A stretch of 9,554 bases of DNA from positions 1-9,554 of the forward strand of contig CAYPTI010000042.1 of the NCBI GenBank assembly GCA_964413525.1, given 5' to 3'. The notes beneath the pieces are model-generated. The model made no database searches, had not been told where the DNA came from, and worked only from the letters and a program-made list of their open reading frames with translations. The stretch is from CAYPTI01 sp964413525 [NCBI: uncultured bacterium] (lineage in GTDB: Bacteria; T1Sed10-126). Of this stretch, positions 6,131-9,554 are shown piece after piece (position 1 is the first letter of the stretch; each line of letters opens with the position of its first letter). The translations under genes were made by a program, and so were the position numbers.

Positions 6131-6904
6131 ATGCAGCTGGTCGATCTCAGTCAATCGTTTGATTCGGAAACCCCCACCTGGCCGTACTTCCCCTCCCCGG
6201 AGGTCCGCAACCACCACAGTCACGCGCGGGACGCCAAGTGTTCCAAGATCGTGGAGACCAACATGCACACCAGCACCCACATCGACGCCCCCTACCACTT
6301 CGAATCCGGGGGGTGGGATCTGGCGGAGATCCCGCTCGATCACCTGTTTGCCTCCGGCCTGATCGTGGACATCTCCGACCGGGTGGGGGAATACGACATC
6401 ATCACCCGCGAGATGGTCGAGGAGTCCGTGCCGGACGGAAAATCGCTCCGGAAGGGCGACATCCTGGTCCTCTACACCGGCTGGGAAAAATACTGTTTCG
6501 AGGGCGAGCAACCCGACGAGGACATCTATTTCTGCAAGGTGCCCGGTCCGAACAAGGAAATGGTCGACTGGTGCATCGACATGGAGTTCAAATGGGTCGG
6601 TCTCGATTGTCCCTCCTTCGAACACGGACTGAACACCGACATCCGGACGATGCGGCCCGATCTCGTCCGCGAGATGGAGCAAAAATTCGGCAAACCCATC
6701 AACGAGGTTCTCCCGGAGGAAGAAATGTTGTACGCCCACCGGGTGTTCCTTGGCAGCAAGAACCAGTGCATCGTGGAGAACCTCGGCGGGGATATCTCCA
6801 CCGTGGTGGGCAAACGAGCCAAGCTGGGTGCCTTCCCCTGGAAGTGGAACAACGGCGAAGCCTGCATCTGCCGGGTCGTGGCCTTCCTGGAGGACGGCGG
6901 CTAA
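6131..6904 (+). CDS. Cyclase-family metal-dependent hydrolase (kynurenine formamidase-like)
   Basis: A 257-residue protein of the cyclase family, which includes bacterial kynurenine formamidase KynB and isatin hydrolase; these use divalent metal to hydrolyse amides, often opening rings. AGGAGG (6114-6119) precedes the ATG by 11 bases. The hallmark metal motif is HTSTHIDAPYH (H46, H50, D52, H56), with serine at the place usually held by glycine in HTGTH. Further family marks are LVLYTGWEKY (112-121), VGLDCPSFEHG (156-166) and VENLGGDIS (215-223), where E216 is the usual late acidic residue. No other tryptophan-pathway gene is nearby, so a kynurenine role is unlikely; hydrolysis of a cyclic amide, imide or lactone made by the adjacent dehydrogenases is a guess. 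It is 18 bases downstream of the regulator and 91 bases before the next gene. Confidence 0.87.
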   Translation: MQLVDLSQSFDSETPTWPYFPSPEVRNHHSHARDAKCSKIVETNMHTSTHIDAPYHFESGGWDLAEIPLDHLFASGLIVDISDRVGEYDIITREMVEESVPDGKSLRKGDILVLYTGWEKYCFEGEQPDEDIYFCKVPGPNKEMVDWCIDMEFKWVGLDCPSFEHGLNTDIRTMRPDLVREMEQKFGKPINEVLPEEEMLYAHRVFLGSKNQCIVENLGGDISTVVGKRAKLGAFPWKWNNGEACICRVVAFLEDGG

Positions 6905-6995
6905 TCGCCCCGGAACCCGAGCCGGGATCCTCCTTCCGCCCCGACCCCGGGCCGTCTGAACCATCAATCCGTCCATCAGGAAAGGAACAGGCTCG

Positions 6996-8072
6996 ATGAC
7001 CGACGTCAAACCCACCGACGATTCGATGGAAGCCGTCCTGCTGAAGGACGTCAACGAGCTCGAATTCGATGAAGTACCCGTTCCGGAGTACGGTCCCCTG
7101 GACGCCCTGTGCCGGGTCCGGGCCGTCTCCATCTGCGGCACCGACCCCCACATCGTCAACGGCGATCACCGTCCGCGGTGGCCGCGCTCCTTCCCCTTCA
7201 TTCTCGGTCACGAGTGGGCCGGCGAGATCGTGGAACTCGGCGACGAGGCAAAACAATTCGGCTGGGCGGTCGGCGACCGGGTGGCCGGCACCTCCCACGA
7301 CAGCTGCGGCCAGTGCCGGATGTGTCTCACCGGCCGGTACAACCTGTGCGACAACTACGGCCGCGATGAGCTCGGTCACCGGCAGTACGGCCACTACTCC
7401 AACGGCGCCTACGCCCGGTACGTCGTCCACGGGATCAAGAGCCTCGAGCCGTTGCCCGACAGCCTCAGCTACGACGAAGGAGCTCTGGCCGATCCGGCCA
7501 GCATTTCCCTGTGGACCATCAAACGGGGCCGGATTAACGCCGGAGACGTGGTGGCCGTCCTGGGTCCCGGACCCATCGGACTGATGTGCATGATGTTCGC
7601 CCACGTCCTGGGAGCCTCACGGGTCATCATGGTGGGCCGGGGGGAACGGCTGGAGACGGCTGAACAACTCGGAGCGGAAGTGGTCGATTACGAGAACGAA
7701 GACGTCGTCGAGCGGGTCCAGGAGTTGACCGACGGGAAGGGAGCCCACCTGACGGTGGACGCGGCGGGAACCAAAAACGCCGTCCTCTGGGCCACACAGA
7801 TGGTCCGCAAGGGGGGCAACGTCGTGCTGACCGGTCTGCCCGAGGAGGACGTGGTTCTGCCGCTGGAAAAAATCGTCCTGGAAGAAATCAACCTCTACGG
7901 ATTGCGGGCCAACCAGGGAACCCTGTCCGAGGCCCTCGCGTTGATGGCCAACGATCGGGTGGACGTCTCCCCCCTGATCACCCACACCTTCGACCTGGAG
8001 GACTATGCCCGGGCCTACGAAGTGTTCACGGAACGACTCGACGGAGCCCTCAAGGTCGTGATGCACCCGTAG
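6996..8072 (+). CDS. Zinc-dependent medium-chain alcohol/polyol dehydrogenase (first of two)
   Basis: A 358-residue medium-chain dehydrogenase that oxidises an alcohol, diol or polyol carbon with a nicotinamide cofactor. AAAGGA (6981-6986) fixes the ATG at 6996, although family members usually begin near M11 (MEAVLL). Catalytic zinc residues are C47 (SICGTD) and H72-E73 (GHEWAGE). The four structural-zinc cysteines are C104, C107, C110 and C118. The fingerprint GPGPIG (190-195) marks the Rossmann fold. The glutamate that usually follows in the EPL segment, a zinc ligand in sorbitol dehydrogenases, is D166 (ALADPASI). At the end of the second Rossmann strand the sequence VGRGERLE has no acidic residue for the NAD ribose, which hints at NADP(H). 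The closest characterised groups are sorbitol, threonine and 2,3-butanediol dehydrogenases; the exact substrate is unknown. Confidence 0.9.
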   Translation: MTDVKPTDDSMEAVLLKDVNELEFDEVPVPEYGPLDALCRVRAVSICGTDPHIVNGDHRPRWPRSFPFILGHEWAGEIVELGDEAKQFGWAVGDRVAGTSHDSCGQCRMCLTGRYNLCDNYGRDELGHRQYGHYSNGAYARYVVHGIKSLEPLPDSLSYDEGALADPASISLWTIKRGRINAGDVVAVLGPGPIGLMCMMFAHVLGASRVIMVGRGERLETAEQLGAEVVDYENEDVVERVQELTDGKGAHLTVDAAGTKNAVLWATQMVRKGGNVVLTGLPEEDVVLPLEKIVLEEINLYGLRANQGTLSEALALMANDRVDVSPLITHTFDLEDYARAYEVFTERLDGALKVVMHP

Positions 8073-8123
8073 GCCTCCGGCCATGGTTCCGGATCATCTC
8101 CTTCCCCACGGAGGTTGTACTTC

Positions 8124-9185
8124 ATGAAAGCTGTCGTGTTTGACGAACCCGGGTCGTTCACCGTGGCGGAGGTGGACGAACCGGAGGTAACCCCCGGCCA
8201 CGCCCTGGTGGAAGTGAAGTCCTCCACCATCTGCGCCACCGATCAGAAAATTCTCCACGGAAAGTTCTCCGGGACGTCCTTTCCCCACATCCCCGGTCAC
8301 GAATGGAGCGGCCGGATCGTGAAGGTGGCCCCGGACGTGACCGGGTTCCAACCCGGGGACCGGGTCGGGATCGAAGTTCACGTCGGGTGCGGGCGGTGCA
8401 ACCGCTGCCTGGAGGGACTCTACAACCTGTGCGTGAACTACGGGTCGAGCGAAACCGGCCACGCCCACGTGGGGTTCACCATCGACGGCGGCCTGGCCGA
8501 GTACTGCAACGTCCCCGTTAAAGCCCTCCACCGGCTACCCGACGAACTGTCCTACGACGAGGGCGCCTGGACCGACAACATCGGGATCGCCCTCTACGCG
8601 GTGGAACGGTCGGGACTGGAGAGCGGAGAAACCGTGGTCGTGGTCGGCCCCGGGGCCTACGGCCTGCTCTCGGTTCAGATCGCCCGGGCCCGGGCGGCCT
8701 CCCGAATCATTCTTACCGGCACCCGGGACAGCCGGCTGGAACTGGGCGAAAATCTGGGTGCCGATGCCACCGTAAACGTCCGGGACGCCGACGATCCGGT
8801 GCGGGAGGTAACCGAACAACTGGACGGAGCCGGGGCGGACGTCGTGATTGAATTCGCCGGGACCGGGGAAGCCGCCCGGCAGGCGATTGATATGGCCCGG
8901 CGGGGAGGGCGGGTAGTCCTGGGTGGGGCCACCGGGGAAGGAGTCGAACTGAACGTGGAACTCCACAAGATCGTCCGGGACCACCTCGACGTGCTGGGTT
9001 CGCTTGCCAACCCAAAACGAATTTCCAGGCGGGGGCTGGAATTGATCCGGAACGGGGACGTCAAACTGGGGCCGCTGATGACCCATCACTTCGAGCTGGA
9101 CGAATTCCCGCAGGCCTGGAAGACCTTCACCGAGCGGATCGGCGGGGCCATCCGCGTGATGATTCATCCTGACGGCGGTCCCTGA
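8124..9185 (+). CDS. Zinc-dependent medium-chain alcohol/polyol dehydrogenase (second of two)
   Basis: A 353-residue medium-chain dehydrogenase related to the one before it. I chose the ATG at 8124 because GGAGG (8110-8114) is 9 bases away; an in-frame TTG at 8115 touches that site. Catalytic zinc residues are C37 (TICATD) and H59-E60 (GHEWSG); structural cysteines are C89, C92, C95 and C103. The Rossmann fingerprint is GPGAYG (175-180). As in its neighbour, the late conserved glutamate is an aspartate, D151 (AWTDNIGIAL), and the acidic NAD-binding residue is missing: the strand end reads G199-T200-R201. The shared stretch YNLC.NYG....GH and the tandem order suggest an old duplication, but identity is moderate, so the two probably act on different steps or positions of one substrate. 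The gap to the preceding gene is 51 bases. Confidence 0.9.
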   Translation: MKAVVFDEPGSFTVAEVDEPEVTPGHALVEVKSSTICATDQKILHGKFSGTSFPHIPGHEWSGRIVKVAPDVTGFQPGDRVGIEVHVGCGRCNRCLEGLYNLCVNYGSSETGHAHVGFTIDGGLAEYCNVPVKALHRLPDELSYDEGAWTDNIGIALYAVERSGLESGETVVVVGPGAYGLLSVQIARARAASRIILTGTRDSRLELGENLGADATVNVRDADDPVREVTEQLDGAGADVVIEFAGTGEAARQAIDMARRGGRVVLGGATGEGVELNVELHKIVRDHLDVLGSLANPKRISRRGLELIRNGDVKLGPLMTHHFELDEFPQAWKTFTERIGGAIRVMIHPDGGP

Positions 9186-9229
9186 CCCGACACCCGACTC
9201 CATCATTCTTTTCCGCAGGAGGATTGACA

Positions 9230-9554
9230 ATGGACTTCATTTCCGACGTTTCACCGGAAAAACCGGACGACGTCTTCATGCCCTACACCCCCGGCGTGAG
9301 GGTCAAATCCGGCAGCGACATCCTGTTCATGGCGGGGGCCACGGCCGCGCCGCTCTATCACGATCATCCCCACGACTTTGACGCCTTCGATCTGCCCGAT
9401 GACATTCAGAAACAGATGCGACTCACCCTCGACAACCTCCAGCGGGTCCTGCACGAGAATGACCTGACCTTCCAGCACGTGGTCAAAGTGGTCATTTACC
9501 TCACCGACATTCGGGAAATCGCCAGGGGAAGCCAGGTCATGGGGGACTACTTCG
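9230..9554 (+). CDS. RidA/YjgF-family protein, N-terminal part only
   Basis: An ATG at 9230 with a perfect AGGAGG 7 bases upstream (9217-9222) opens a frame that runs off the window (108 complete codons seen). The reading VRVKSGSDILFMAGATAAPLY, then MRLTLDNLQRVL, then FQHVVKVVIYLTDI is the standard RidA/YER057c/UK114 fold. Many members hydrolyse reactive enamines or imines, while others act as ring-opening deaminases or binding proteins in catabolic operons. A histidine- and aspartate-rich stretch (YHDHPHDFDAFDLPDD, about 43-58) sits where other RidA proteins have a short loop; I recall similar insertions in a RidA subgroup. The arginine needed for deaminase activity would lie beyond the visible part, so activity cannot be judged. 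It is 44 bases after the second dehydrogenase and probably in the same operon. Confidence 0.88.
   Translation, partial: MDFISDVSPEKPDDVFMPYTPGVRVKSGSDILFMAGATAAPLYHDHPHDFDAFDLPDDIQKQMRLTLDNLQRVLHENDLTFQHVVKVVIYLTDIREIARGSQVMGDYF

Noticed and set aside
6905-6995. Possible attenuator hairpin (CCCGG at 6909-6913 with CCGGG at 6922-6926) between the cyclase and the first dehydrogenase
   Set aside because: The stem has only five pairs and is not followed by a T run; such short repeats are common in GC-rich DNA. Nothing else is seen in this gap except the ribosome site.
5792-7159. Long antisense open frame (455 codons) opposite the GntR, cyclase and dehydrogenase genes
   Set aside because: It spans three well-supported plus-strand genes and two intergenic gaps, has no recognisable domain and no ribosome site at its start.
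1-9554. Haloarchaeal origin, suggested by acidic proteins and the presence of E1/E2 genes
   Set aside because: Consistent Shine-Dalgarno sites, sigma70-like boxes and an FCD-type GntR regulator with its operators argue for a bacterium.

Overview
The window holds eleven genes (nine complete, two cut by the window edges) of a bacterial accessory catabolic region. The DNA is GC-rich (roughly 60-65% by eye). It has clear Shine-Dalgarno sites, sigma70-like promoter candidates and a GntR/FCD regulator, so it is bacterial. No marker fixes the phylum. Some proteins are rich in acidic residues, especially the E2 linker, which would fit a salt-adapted organism but does not prove it.

Layout. (1) 1-406, minus: N-terminal part of a YtcJ-like amidohydrolase. 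(2) 407-716: a 310-base divergent promoter region. (3) 717-1202, plus: a small cupin. (4) 1236-2471, minus: the E2 acyltransferase of a 2-oxo acid (pyruvate/acetoin-type) dehydrogenase, converging on the cupin. (5) 2472-2603: a divergent promoter region with a perfect 7-3-7 inverted repeat. (6) 2604-5363, plus: an overlapping operon of E1-alpha, E1-beta and a lipoate ligase/octanoyltransferase-family protein. (7) 5380-5402: a second inverted repeat of the same design, just ahead of (8) a GntR/FCD regulator (5417-6112). (9) 6131-9554, plus: a cyclase-family metal hydrolase, two tandem zinc-dependent medium-chain dehydrogenases and the start of a RidA-family protein.

How it may work together (inference). 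The two palindromes, at 2519-2535 and 5380-5402, share the pattern GGTnnAACCATTnnACC. They also resemble the known E. coli PdhR operator (ATTGGTnnnACCAAT). This suggests that the GntR protein controls both its own operon and the divergent E1/E2 promoters, making one regulon of the whole 1.2-9.5 kb region. A plausible reading is that the two dehydrogenases and the cyclase-type hydrolase convert a diol, polyol or cyclic compound to a 2-oxo acid or acyloin. The E1/E2 complex would turn that into an acyl-CoA, the lipoate enzyme would charge E2, and RidA would remove reactive imine by-products. The substrate cannot be read from the sequence. No E3 (dihydrolipoamide dehydrogenase) lies in the window.
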